In this document: piece by piece, positions 39,274-49,020 of the stretch
Numbering within the stretch: the stretch's first letter is position 1
How the letters are laid out: every line of letters starts with the position of its first letter
Origin: Asparagopsis taxiformis
Taxonomy: Eukaryota; Rhodophyta; Florideophyceae; Bonnemaisoniales; Bonnemaisoniaceae
Direction: 5' to 3'
NCBI GenBank assembly: GCA_030407315.1
Contig: JALQPE010003158.1
Span: forward strand, 1-64,000
DNA length: 64,000 nucleotides
The notes under the pieces: model-generated
Databases searched by the model: none
What the model was told of the DNA's origin: nothing
The model's input: the letters and a program-made list of their open reading frames with translations, nothing else
Made by a program: the position numbers and the translations under genes

Positions 39274-40652
39274 TCATGTGTGAACTTGTGTACCAGTGGA
39301 ATAGCGACGTTCTCTGAAACAAATGTCGTGTCCCCTACAAAAAATGTCACGAACAGTTTCAGCGTAGCGCAGAAAAGCACCACCGGAAGCTTCATTTAGA
39401 ATTGCGGAATAGCGCAATGTGCTGGCACGATTGAATGAGTCAGAAGATACCCATCCTCTGTTTGCGGGACGCAATGCGCATATTTCTCTGAGGCGTTGCA
39501 TATCCCATAGCCACACAGTTCCGCCCCACGACCCCGACGCAAGAACGCGCCCATCACCGCGTGATGCAACAGAACGAACCTTATCGCCGTGTCCGCGCAG
39601 AGGCTGTCCGATCGCTGTTAGCGTGCGGGAGTTTTCAGAATGCTCCCATTACCACATTGAACTGTTATCAGCCGACCGATACTTGAGCCGACGACAAAAA
39701 CTTGTTGCGAGTTCAAGATGTGTAAACATGTGAGCCGTTCATCAGCTCTCATATTTTCCAAATGATATGTACAGAATTGTTAGTAATTTCTCCAAATGAT
39801 TATAGTTCCTTCCATGTCACGTGAACAGATATCTCCCATGGCTATGTCAAAACTTATGCCTACGATTTGAGATTCATGTCCGATAAGGATATGTCGAGGC
39901 GATCTATCGCGGCAGCTGATGATTTGAAGAGAACCACTTGTTCCTCCGACGACCAATTCGTCCTTTCCAACTGCGACTTCCATACAACTGGATTCCTGTT
40001 CCACGTGGACCACACGTTTGAGATCACAAATTGCATTTCGAAGTACCCCTGCTGGTGCGCGCACTCAAGGTCTATCGGCGTATTTCTCAATGCTCCAGAT
40101 CATGCGTTTCACAATACTGGATGGTGATCCAAGTGATTTTAAGCGCCCGTACAATTGGTACGAACATTTGCTGCGGTTTTTCATACAATATGGTATCATA
40201 CAGAGAACCATTGTTTCGGCAATCACATCAAGCTCTTTCGAGAGTTTTCTTCGGATACGTACATCTTCAAGTTTCTTCGCATAGTCGCTCAACAATTTGA
40301 TGTCTTCAATGACTTTCTGGAAGGCAACTTGTTTTTTTTTGTCCTGGTTCATAACTTGTATCCACCTATAATCAGTCAATAGACGTAGAGCTTCTAGTCC
40401 TTTTCTGGCACCCAGTAGATGACGCACAACGTTCTCCATGACGTAGTAATCACTACCTTGCAACATCCACCAATGGTTACATTTTGCGTCCTGCTCATCA
40501 TATACGGGCAAGTCTACAGATTGAAGATATGCATTGATAAGCTGACGGTGCCAAAAACTGACGTTAGTACTCTCGCCATAATATCTGTGAACATCAAATG
40601 ACCACCAGTTCTCAATGCGCAGAACACCTCGGCTACTACTTGCCGCTTGCAA
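39274..40652 (-). pseudogene. STAND NTPase/WD40 protein remnant
   Basis: Reading leftward from 40652, the first block is FDVHRYYGESTNVSFWHRQL, YYVMENVVRHLLGARKG and LEALRLLTDYRWIQVMN, the winged-helix/superhelical region that follows the NTPase in NB-ARC- or NACHT-type STAND proteins. An in-frame TGA sits near 40065. The frame continues as a WD40-like part (KDELVVGGTSGSLQIISCRD, HESQIVGISFDIAMGDICSR, GTIIIWRN). After frame changes more WD40 follows between about 39610 and 39430 (GSWGGTVWLWDMQRLREICA on the minus strand). The NTPase domain itself is missing. Several frame breaks show the copy is dead. Confidence 0.55.
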
Positions 40653-40659
40653 TTGGAGT

Positions 40660-41984
40660 GGTCATTTGCGTCTTGAGACCAGATAATATCAGACTTGTTC
40701 ACCCACTCGTCCGGCAGCCCATCAACCGAGCTGTGTATCACGCGTGCAATATCTCCCATCACGTCGTTGAAATACGCCACGCAGTCTGTTCGGTCCAAAT
40801 AGTCCTGGCACAGCTCCACACCGCGACGGACATCCCTGATATTTGCTGGCCCTGTTAGCAGAAATTCGGCCAGAGTCAGTTCGCCATTCGAATCGCTTTG
40901 ATTCATGCATATTTCGCACACTGCAATGCAAGTGGTATATTTCTCTCAATTTCTGGTGTTCCGCTCCATATTTCCCTTGCCAGTTGTACCATGGAAAGAC
41001 AATGCCAATTCTCCTTGGTGACTTTCTCGCACAAGTCGAGAACACACGGAATGGTTTCTGGTCCCGGAGTATCGATGAGGAGTATCTTGGCATAAATGGC
41101 CAGGACACCTTCATTATTGCTCTTATTGACCAACATCTCACCAAGCTGAATTGCCAGCGGAGGATTCCTAGCAACCTCTGGAGTGCCACAAGCCAAGTCT
41201 TCGGCCAGTGAGCGCACGGTAAAGGCGTCGAGCTCTTCGGGTTGCATATCACATGTCCGCTTACAAAGTTTGATAGCACGATTGACATTGTGCAAACTCG
41301 GCGTCCCGGATAGCAATGCCCTAGCAAGGGTGCACATTGCGTATAAATTGTTCGGTTTCTCAGCAATACACAACTCACAGAGATGTATTGCAAGAGATGC
41401 GTTACGCGGAATACGCAGTGTACCACTGGCCAGTTTCCTCGCTAGACGCAGGACGTTGTCGCATGGACCAAACTTGATTTGGGCCTTGCACAACTCGACG
41501 GCCTGATTCTTGTCCACCACAGCGGCGTCCTGAGACACAAGGGTCTCTGCTAATGGACGGATTGATTGTCGATCGTTACATTTGTCCACAAGTAGTCCGT
41601 ACATGCGCACGGCGAGATGCACATTTCGTTTCACAAGGGATGAGTCATTCGCAATCGTATCGGCAAGTTGACGCGCTTGACGAACGACGCCGCCATATTG
41701 GAGACTGCGCTCGAAAAAGACCATGGCGCGCTGTATGGGATCATCATCCGGCACGGCAGACAGGTACACTTCTGCGAACGCGATATTTGCAGCTGGGAGG
41801 TCTTGTTTGTCGCTGCATAATTTGAGCAGATGCATGCCGGGCTGCACATCTTGTTCCATATCGCATTCGCCGGCAATAATATGTTTTGCAAAATCCAACA
41901 CGGCATGCGTATGCGCACAGGTTTGAATAAATGTCTCCAAGAGCTGCAGGGCATGTGGCACATCCCTTTGCACGCCCCGCAACT
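40660..41984 (-). pseudogene. Truncated Sel1-like repeat gene, second copy in the window
   Basis: Frame 41982-40903 contains about ten Sel1-like repeats, for example RDVPHALQLLETFIQ, IPRNASLAIHLCELCIAEKP, NLYAMCTLARALLSGTPSLH and VRSLAEDLACGTPEVARNPP. A frame change near 40915 leads to CEICMNQSDSNGELTLAEFL and one more repeat, reaching VIHSSVDGL near 40720. The repeat units resemble those of the intact-looking gene at 29.8-31.2 kb. The 5' end is lost at about 41984, where the sequence turns into the oxysterol-binding pseudogene. The 3' end merges near 40650 with the STAND remnant. Confidence 0.6.
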
Positions 41985-44040
41985 GGATCTAATTCCTTCT
42001 TGAACCATACTAGTTCCCATTTTTCCCCCGCCTCATCCAAGACTCGACGGCATTCTCGCTGGCCTTCTTCCAACGCAACTTTGTATTTCGTTGCAAGTTC
42101 ATACTGTCCATTCTCAAGTGCCCGTTGATCAGGTCGTAATCGACTATCCGTTGGTGCAACCACGTCACGCTCCTCATCCTTAGCAGGGCTATTGAGCGAG
42201 ATTTCCCACTTGGTCAAGTTGTGCGATTGAGATGCACTTTGGTATGGCCGTTTCTCCACCGCCCAGATAAGTTTTCGCTTTCCCTTCCCAACGTCTTCGT
42301 ACAATGCTGTAGTCCAGTTGCCGCTCATTTTGATTTTCAGCTTTCCACTCGCGTCGAATACCTGGCCTTTAACACCAGCGAATGATTTGGAATCGCTGAG
42401 CCATCCCGTTTTGACAAAGCTCACAACGCATCGTCCGCCATTGGTCCTGTTCACAATTTCCATTTCACCATAGTTATCCAACTACATGTGACCGACCACA
42501 ATGTTGTGGACGCAGGATGTGACCTGCTCAAAAGCGTAATGATCACCGTACTTTGGAATCTCGGTGTGATGTAATCCGCATGGGAATACCTCGAGGCTCT
42601 TTTCCCAAAACTTGTTCTTCACCTCCGCTGAATTGTAATACTTCCACGAGGCGCCAGAAACTTCTGAATAGCATGCTGAAAATGGCGCATGATGCGAAAC
42701 CTGCTCTGCAATAAATCGTAGTCTGTTTCCTTTCTCAGACATAACGAGGGGTGCTGTCTCGCCCAGCAATGGATTGAAAGGTTTTCCTAATCGTCCCAGC
42801 GTCGAACTATAATGCGAGGCGATCATCGCTGCAACGTACATGAGCCTTCTTTTTGGATCCTCCTTGGCCGCAGCTTGGTACAAAAATTCGGAATACTCAA
42901 TATCCTCTACTATCCGCTGCAGGAACGAAATCCGTTCGTTTCGAGATATTGGCATGCTGATTTTCGATATATCCTTGCCGATGGAATCTTTGAGAAATCC
43001 AAACACATTGGTTTTTTTCCTTGCCTTCCTGCAGTGGTGGAAGGGTAGTTCGGATGGCGGAATAGCCGCGCCATAAACGCACGTTACTGACGCGTCAAAC
43101 TGTTTCGAAATCAGTGGTGTCCATGACAGGCAAGCCGTTAATTTCATTGAGGTCCCGCACGTTAATTTCAGTAGCGGAACGACGGCTGGTTGCACGCGAC
43201 AATGCGTCCAAAAATAAAGTATCATCATCATCTTCATCGTCGTCTTGAGGATGATCGCCCCTTTGCAACTTCTGTAATTGATTAGTTGTCATCATCGATA
43301 TTGTTATCGGTAAACACTTCAGCAAGGGTCGTAACGAACGTGTGTTCCGTTGTTGGCCAACAATTGTCCATCGACAACCCATTTCGATCAACAATGGGAT
43401 AACACGCGTCTCAATTCAGCAATAATGGCGTTACGACTTGCCTGCGCCTCCTTGAGGCCATCGCCCTCTAAGACGGACTCCTCACTGTCATAACTTTTGT
43501 CGGTGGTTGATGAACTAACTTTCTCAGCCAGCGATGGCTGCACATCAGGGTGGGGTGCATGCTTGGCGTGTAGGACTACCTTTTGTATGAGCACTTTGAA
43601 ATATAGATTGGAAGATTTCAACACATCTACCCATTCATCACGCTGTTGCTGGGTATGCGCTCTAATGTGATAAACTTCATTGCCGACGTCGATAGCAAAT
43701 CTAGTATCATCGGAATCGTCCGGACAGATGACGGCAAATAGCAAATTAATAGTGCCGCGCACATCGCTTTCCTTCTCGTCCTTGCTAGCGGCCCTGCGCA
43801 AGCGATGGATACGTTTCTTTTTCTTCTTACGCTCGGCGCGGTCATCGTCAATCGAAGCATCGGGATGGCCCTCGGGAAGAGTACTATATAAGAGAAGGCC
43901 GTTTTCCAAGGTGAATTTGCAGTACTTCCACCGCTTAAGCACGTTGGTATATTTGTGCAACACGGCGGATTTGGAGGGCGCTACACCCACGGTATCGACA
44001 AGGGCGCGCAGTTGAGTCTTGGGAAGCGAGAGGGTGACAT
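41985..44040 (-). pseudogene. Oxysterol-binding protein (ORP) with PH domain, broken
   Basis: Reading leftward, a PH domain lies at 43990-43600 (SAVLHKYTNVLKRWKYCKFT, RGTINLLFAVICPDD, RAHTQQQRDEWVDVL). A linker with DDDEDDDDTLFLDALSR follows, a frame change near 43100, then the lipid-transfer domain: FNPLLGETAPLVMSEKGN with EQVSHHAPFSACYSE, the OSBP fingerprint, and EQVTSCVHNIVVGHM. There an in-frame TAG (42482-42484) replaces the Trp expected in the GxLWxxxYGE block, after which the frame resumes LDNYGEMEIVNRTNGGRCVV up to WFKKELDPVAG near 41990. The last about 30 residues of the family are missing. No good start codon remains upstream of the PH domain. Confidence 0.75.
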
Positions 44041-44544
44041 GATCTCATTGCTGGAAGGGCGGCGACGATGGACGACTTTCCTGGGTCGCTGCATGGCAAT
44101 ACGAAGAGGTTTCGGACACGGACACAAAGTATGGCGCATTGTAGACGGGTCCAATCCGACGAATGATGTTGAACTAGCTTCCGCGTCCCGCAAAAAAACT
44201 GCAGTTATGAGTTGTCAGCTCGACAACGTCCAGAATTTCGCTGCGTGAGCGCACAGATAAGTGTGCAGCTTTTGCCGATCGACCTGTTTCAACAGACGTC
44301 GCGTAGATACTGTTCATGCGGAAGTTGGAACCATTTTTGAGAACGGCTACCAGTTGCATGTGATACACGCTGTGCATTGGCGGGATATATCAAATCAGGA
44401 CATCGACTGGGAAAATTGTCGAGATGCAAATGACGGTAAAATGGATTAAGAACGATAAAGGCGCTGTTTCGTCACGCGGCATCCACAGCGTCGCACTCGC
44501 TGGCGGTAACTGTGGTACGCGGCAAGCAATGTGCGACGTTGATG
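44041..44544. other. No feature assigned
   Basis: About 500 bases between two pseudogenes. It may include the lost 5' exon of the ORP pseudogene. Short frames only. Confidence 0.35.
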
Positions 44545-44985
44545 TCACACGGGCACATCATCAGCGGATGCAGCGGCGCTGGATACGTCGCTTGTGAAGC
44601 GCATCCGTTTCAACGGGCCGATGACGGTAGCATCGTATATGCGCGAGTGTCTAACACATCCACAGCACGGCTACTGCACGACACGACCGACGATCTTCGG
44701 GGCATACTGGGACTTTATAACAGCGCCACCAATCTCGCCTGTATTCGGAGAACTGATCGGGGTATGGATCGCACACCAGATGCGGCAACAAGACGCGTGA
44801 CCGTTCCGTCTCGCAGAGCTGGGACCTGGCGACGGGTGATTAATGTCCGACGTTGTTCACACATTAGCGTGTCTCTCCGCACGACCGGTCGGCATCTCGT
44901 TATCCGAAGCGAGCGCGTCGCTGCGTGAACCACAAACGCAAGTGCTTGAGGTTCACGACCTGTCAATGAAGTAGCTAGTTGTTGG
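44545..44985 (+). pseudogene. NDUFAF7/MidA-like methyltransferase fragment with in-frame stops
   Basis: One frame reads LVKRIRFNGPMTVASYMREC, HPQHGYC, YWDFITAPPISPVFGELIGV and WIAHQMRQQDA, the N-terminus of the DUF185/MidA family (human NDUFAF7, which dimethylates an arginine of mitochondrial complex I). In the same frame, after a TGA at 44798-44800, comes PFRLAELGPGDG, a second TGA, then LMSDVVHTLACLS and SEASASLREPQTQVLEVHDL. These are the SAM-binding ELGPGxGxLMxD region and the following helix. Only about one third of a family protein is present. Confidence 0.7.
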
Positions 44986-46044
44986 CGCGCACCGGGACTG
45001 ATATTTCATAGCGGATATGCTCAGGGAGTGCCTGAACAACGTTTTTGGGATCTGTTTGTAGGACCTTAGCCCTTGTAGATGGATTATACCTCCGAGGAGG
45101 ATTAGAGGATAGGGATAAGGCTTCGAACTCACGAGTGAGAGCACCGATTCCACGAGGTTGACGCCTCGTGCGATCCTAGTAGCCCGAGGGCTGTGTCGGG
45201 TGGATCGATCCCTCGGAGCCCGGACACCTGTCTCCCAACCCGGTAGCGGGTGGTAGAGCGGGGTCCGGGACGGCTGGATCTAACCTGCCGGAGGGATCTA
45301 TCGGCCGTGGCCGTCCTCAACCCACTCAAGGGTTAACTGGGCACTCAGCGCGATGGATCCCCGCGGGGATTGTGGTCGCCTCCACGCGTGGTTTTCACAC
45401 GACGTATTCCGCAACTGTGATACCACTGACGGCAGCGGTCGGGACCGTTTGAAAAGCCTGCGGGCGTTGGCTTCGGTTGACCGGCTGGGGTGCCAACCGA
45501 CAGCACTCCCAGTCGGTAGCCTTGTCCCGGTGTGCGGAAGCCCCCTCCCGGTCGCCTAGCGGCGTTAAAAGAAGCGGGAAGGTTCTCCACTACCGTGGAG
45601 ACGAAATGCCCTAGGGCAATCCACGTGCACCCCCGCCGGAGGGGGCTCGCGGCGGGCAATTGGGGAAATGTGCGGGTGATCCCCAATTGGAGATCGAAAA
45701 GGAGCAGCGGGTATCCGGTAAGGGAACTGCCGCCGCCGTTTAGTTGTAAGTTAAACGACCACGGTCGAAAGATTTGGAACCGAGACGATCTACCTTTATT
45801 GTAGCTTAGTGGTCAATCCGTTGACCTTAAATGGTCAACGAGACTGCCGGGACCGGACCAGGACCAATGGTCCCGGTCCGGCGTCCAATGGACCTTGTGG
45901 GGTGTTTATGCGGCCCAGGGGCCTTACAGAGTAAGCTGCTACGTTGCTACGTGTACACTAATAGAAACGGCTAGCCGTAACATACACGTGTGTAACTGTA
46001 ACGGGAGAATCCTCCCGCTCGCACACGTGTGTGACTAATCGCGC
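44986..46044. other. GC-rich non-coding region, possibly an LTR or untranslated part of a minus-strand chromovirus
   Basis: It contains inverted words such as CGGGACCGGACCAGGACCAATGGTCCCGGTCCGG (45848-45881, a strong palindrome) and ACACGTGTGTAACTGTAACGGGAGAATCCTCCCGCTCGCACACGTGTGTGA (45984-46034, inverted ACACGTGTG arms). No protein frame. Its place just after the chromodomain fragment (minus strand) suggests retrotransposon 3' end, but a partner LTR was not found. Confidence 0.35.
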
Positions 46045-46542
46045 CTATATCGCTACACGTTGCACGCTCGCCGAAGGGTCCCGCGCAAGCAATGTGGCCC
46101 GGTGCCAATGCAAGGCGGCACGCGCCCATTCGCCCTTGGGCGACAATTGCCTTGCCACGTCACTGCGGCCATTGATTCCCCACGCGGCTCTTCGCGGCTG
46201 ATTCCCTATCGAGCACCCACTCACGCTCTCGAGCGTACCGCTTAAGCGACCCTTCCTGACGCCCATTCCAGACGCCTGGAATTGTCCCTCCCGCGACCGC
46301 TCGCAGCGCGATACGGGACGAGTCCCACACTGTTTCTTCCGCTTGCGAAAAAAACGCTGAATGTAATTGAAAGGAATATGTTCTGGGGGCTCCCAGGTGT
46401 CGTCTTTCGCGTTATATCCCTCCCATCTTACGCGGAACTTATTTTCAGCTGCATGATATCGGACTAAGTGCCTTATGGTATACTCCCTTTCCGCATCCTC
46501 CTCCCGTGCTTCTTCGTGAGGAGATTTGTCGTTCCCTTTCAT
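46045..46542 (-). pseudogene. Chromodomain fragment of a Ty3/gypsy chromovirus polyprotein
   Basis: The first about 70 residues are a chromodomain: EYTIRHLVRYHAAENKFRVR, WEGYNAKDDTWEPPEHIPFN, YIQRFFRKRK. The WEGY..DDTWEP pattern is that of chromovirus integrase tails that bind modified histone H3. The rest of the frame is Arg/Gly-rich and not conserved. No integrase, RT or protease is attached. A different chromovirus from the one at 52.9-63.8 kb, judging by the sequence of the domain. Confidence 0.65.
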
Positions 46543-47789
46543 ACATGGTGAACGCGAGGGGTTGTTTTGTTTAGAGCGGGGGGCAATAATTGTGTCGGAC
46601 GGAGGGGACTGAACTGTAGCAGGTAGAAAATCCGCTAGAGCGGCAAACCACCCGACAGGTGTCCCGAGCCTCGGTAGAGGAAGCGGTAGAGCAGATGAAC
46701 CTTATAGGTACCCGGCGGGTAGTCTCGTAAGAGAGAAGGGATCGCTACCCGGAGGGGGTTGTGCGATTATAGCGCTCACGCGAGATGCGTATTAATGGAG
46801 CAAGATGACGTAATCCGTCGAGCTGTTGGCTAACCCTAAGGTTTTCCCGGAGAGGGGTTGAACAATAGGTATGCGAACACTGTTCCTGTGGGTCGTAATT
46901 CCACTTGAGTTTACGTTACTCTAGAAACCGTACCTACTGGCTATTCCAGTGGCAGTTTTATACTAAGTCTACTGTAAGCTAGGGTTAGTGGTTAGGAATA
47001 AATATCCAGTTATTGACCAACCAGAGCCCAGTTACCGGCACTCGCCTACCCGCGAGGTTATTGCCAGTGAGGCTTACATTATAATGTACAGCTGGTTAGC
47101 TTAAGTTAGGAATTTGTCCCTTGTGGGGTCTTGGCCGGGGCCGATAGGCCCGGATAGGGTGTCTACAGCCTTGCGCTTGTCCCAATTACAGGAAACACGC
47201 CCAGTCGGCTGGTGCCTTGTGATTGGCACATCCCTTAAGTGGGCACCCAATAGGGAAACGACACGACTCTGGTTGAGAGGACCGCCAGGCGGTATGACAT
47301 GGCCCCTCCTGAGAGGTTTGTCGCCCCGACAAAATTAGAAAAATTACAATTTTTGGGCTATGGCCGTTTGCCTTTTCTGCCTTCAGATTTTCCCGCGCCC
47401 GGCGCGTATTCGATAATTTCGTTTAGTCCATTCGACTCTTCCAGGATTCCACCGATCGTTTCCCATCGGAATCAACACCTGTTGTAGGTTTCTTATCGAT
47501 CCCACGCGAAAGAGCGTACTCACCCCTTCGGTGTCCACCGTGTACGAAAATTCGTGTCCCTTCCGTCATCCCTCAAAGGGTTTTTGCATCCATCTGCACG
47601 ATAATTTACCGCGCGATCGCGTGAGCGGTGCCAACTCGAGGCTTTGAATTCGTCATCCAGGCCAATCGCCTTGCGAATCCCATCCAGGGTCGTGCACCCC
47701 AGCTCCCGTTGGAGATTTAAGCCAATAAGCTGTTCACTCATCCGCTAAGGGTTTCCGCAGCATCCTCTGTCGCCTCTACTGGCTTTACG
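46543..47789. other. Mobile-element debris, no intact gene
   Basis: About 1.2 kb of GC-rich sequence with tRNA-like words (GGTAGAGC near 46690) but no cloverleaf. A minus-strand frame at 47741-47520 (MSEQLIGLNLQRELGCTTLD) is open for 73 codons and could be the start of a lost element protein, but I cannot identify it. Confidence 0.35.
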
Positions 47790-48195
47790 ATGACCCCTCG
47801 TGCTCCGATTCAATTCGAGTCCTCAGAGGAAGAAGGGGAAAACATGGGCTCGCCCAATCGTCCAACCACGCGTTCAAGCGTTCGCAGCCCGACCACTCGC
47901 CACCAGGCATCATCTTCCCGCACTGGGGTCACGCCAACGCCGGCTAAGTCCTCTTCGACTCCTGCGACTAGTGCGCCGATCGCCTCCGCGGATCCACCGC
48001 AGACGCGAACTCGTTCGACTGCCGCCAAGGCTTCAGCTGAAGCAGCATCGCCTTCTGGCAAAGTCGTCGGGACTCCTTCGCGCTCCGATAAGTCGGTTCC
48101 TCCCGCTAGGGCAAGTGCACAAGGTGGCAACATCGTTCCGGCCGAATCCCCTGCTCCCCCGCAGCCGTCCACACCCGTCTGTGTTTTCGGAAGTG
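47790..48195 (+). pseudogene. Ser/Thr/Pro-rich N-terminal gag-like fragment
   Basis: The frame starts MTPRAPIQFESSEEEGEN and stays rich in Ser, Thr, Pro and Ala up to about SPAPPQPSTP, the composition of a disordered gag N-terminus. It loses its sense where the GGACGCGGACGTCC repeats begin (about 48192). Identification as gag is inference from composition and surroundings. Confidence 0.35.
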
Positions 48196-48260
48196 GACGC
48201 GGACGTCCAGTCTCTCTAGTACGGGTCCTAGTCGGCCCCGAGATTTACTAGAACAAATGA

Positions 48261-48304
48261 ACGTCCGCGTCCAAAAAAAATAAAAATTTTTTGGATGCGG
48301 ACGT
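48261..48304. repeat. Hairpin with 18-bp arms at the left edge of the tandem-repeat block
   Basis: Arm one ACGTCCGCGTCCAAAAAA (48261-48278) and arm two TTTTTTGGATGCGGACGT (48287-48304) are complementary except one position, with the 8-base loop AATAAAAA. The arm is also related to GGACGCGGACGTCC at 48197-48210 just upstream. Confidence 0.8.
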
Positions 48305-48480
48305 CCACTTTCTCTAGTACATATGGCGGAATACTAGGGCCCGACATCCACTTTCTCTAGTACATATGGCGGAATACTAGGACCCGACATCCACTTTCTC
48401 TAGTACATATGGCGGAATACTAGGACCCGACATCCACTTTCTCTAGTACATATGGCGGAATACTAGGACCCGACATCCAG
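48303..48480 (+). repeat. 43-bp tandem repeat, about four copies
   Basis: The phrase CCACTTTCTCTAGTACATAT recurs at 48305, 48348, 48391 and 48434, and the next unit is cut at 48477, an exact 43-base period. Units are nearly identical (single changes GGGCCC/GGACCC). A more diverged unit starts near 48204. Such an array next to a hairpin fits subterminal repeats of a DNA transposon. Confidence 0.9.
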
Positions 48481-48603
48481 TATACAATATATCAGCGAAA
48501 ACCGGGAGGGAAGAAATTACAGCGGATGGTAAATTCAGGGCCCATATCGGACCGTATTTTATTCTCTCATTTAGGAAACTGCTCGTATACAATACGTCTC
48601 TCT

Positions 48604-48737
48604 AGAATAGGGAATACATATCTGGTCAGAATAGGAAATAAATACCCGGTTAGAATAGGAAATACGTATCCAGCCAGAATACGGAATATGTATCCAGCCA
48701 GAATACGAAATACGTATCCAGCCAGAATACAAAATAC
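48604..48737 (+). repeat. 24-bp tandem repeat, five to six copies
   Basis: AGAATA recurs at 48604, 48628, 48652, 48676, 48700 and 48724. The consensus unit is about AGAATAGGAAATACGTATCC plus AGCC. The period is a multiple of three, so it translates as an 8-residue repeat (RIGNTYPA-like) on the plus strand, but no gene frame uses it. Confidence 0.9.
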
Positions 48738-49020
48738 CTGTCAGCATATCGTCGATCACCCATCTCCCTCACTATCACGTTCTCCCTACCATCCGAACGC
48801 CATGCACCACCATCCGCACATACTTCAAGAACCCTCACGACCTAGATTACAAAAAATACGCTCCTTCCCAATACCATCCCCGCTTTCCTCGACACCACCC
48901 CAGCCCATTAAATCATCAAGACATCAAACATGAACATTGTCAGCAAAATCTTACACCACTTGAAACGCACTCTCACTTCTATCGTATGCCCCAAAATATA
49001 CACATACCAGAAACACCTCA

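Noticed and set aside
44545..44985. TGA recoding or a variant genetic code
   Set aside because: Other genes here end in TGA at family-appropriate places, and the neighbouring fragments are clearly dead.
45128..45686. Frames of 66-113 codons in the GC-rich region
   Set aside because: Composition-driven, Gly/Arg/Pro-rich, with no domain.
44986..46044. Ribosomal RNA or tRNA gene in the GC-rich region
   Set aside because: No conserved rRNA core words and no cloverleaf. The palindromes fit mobile-element sequence better.
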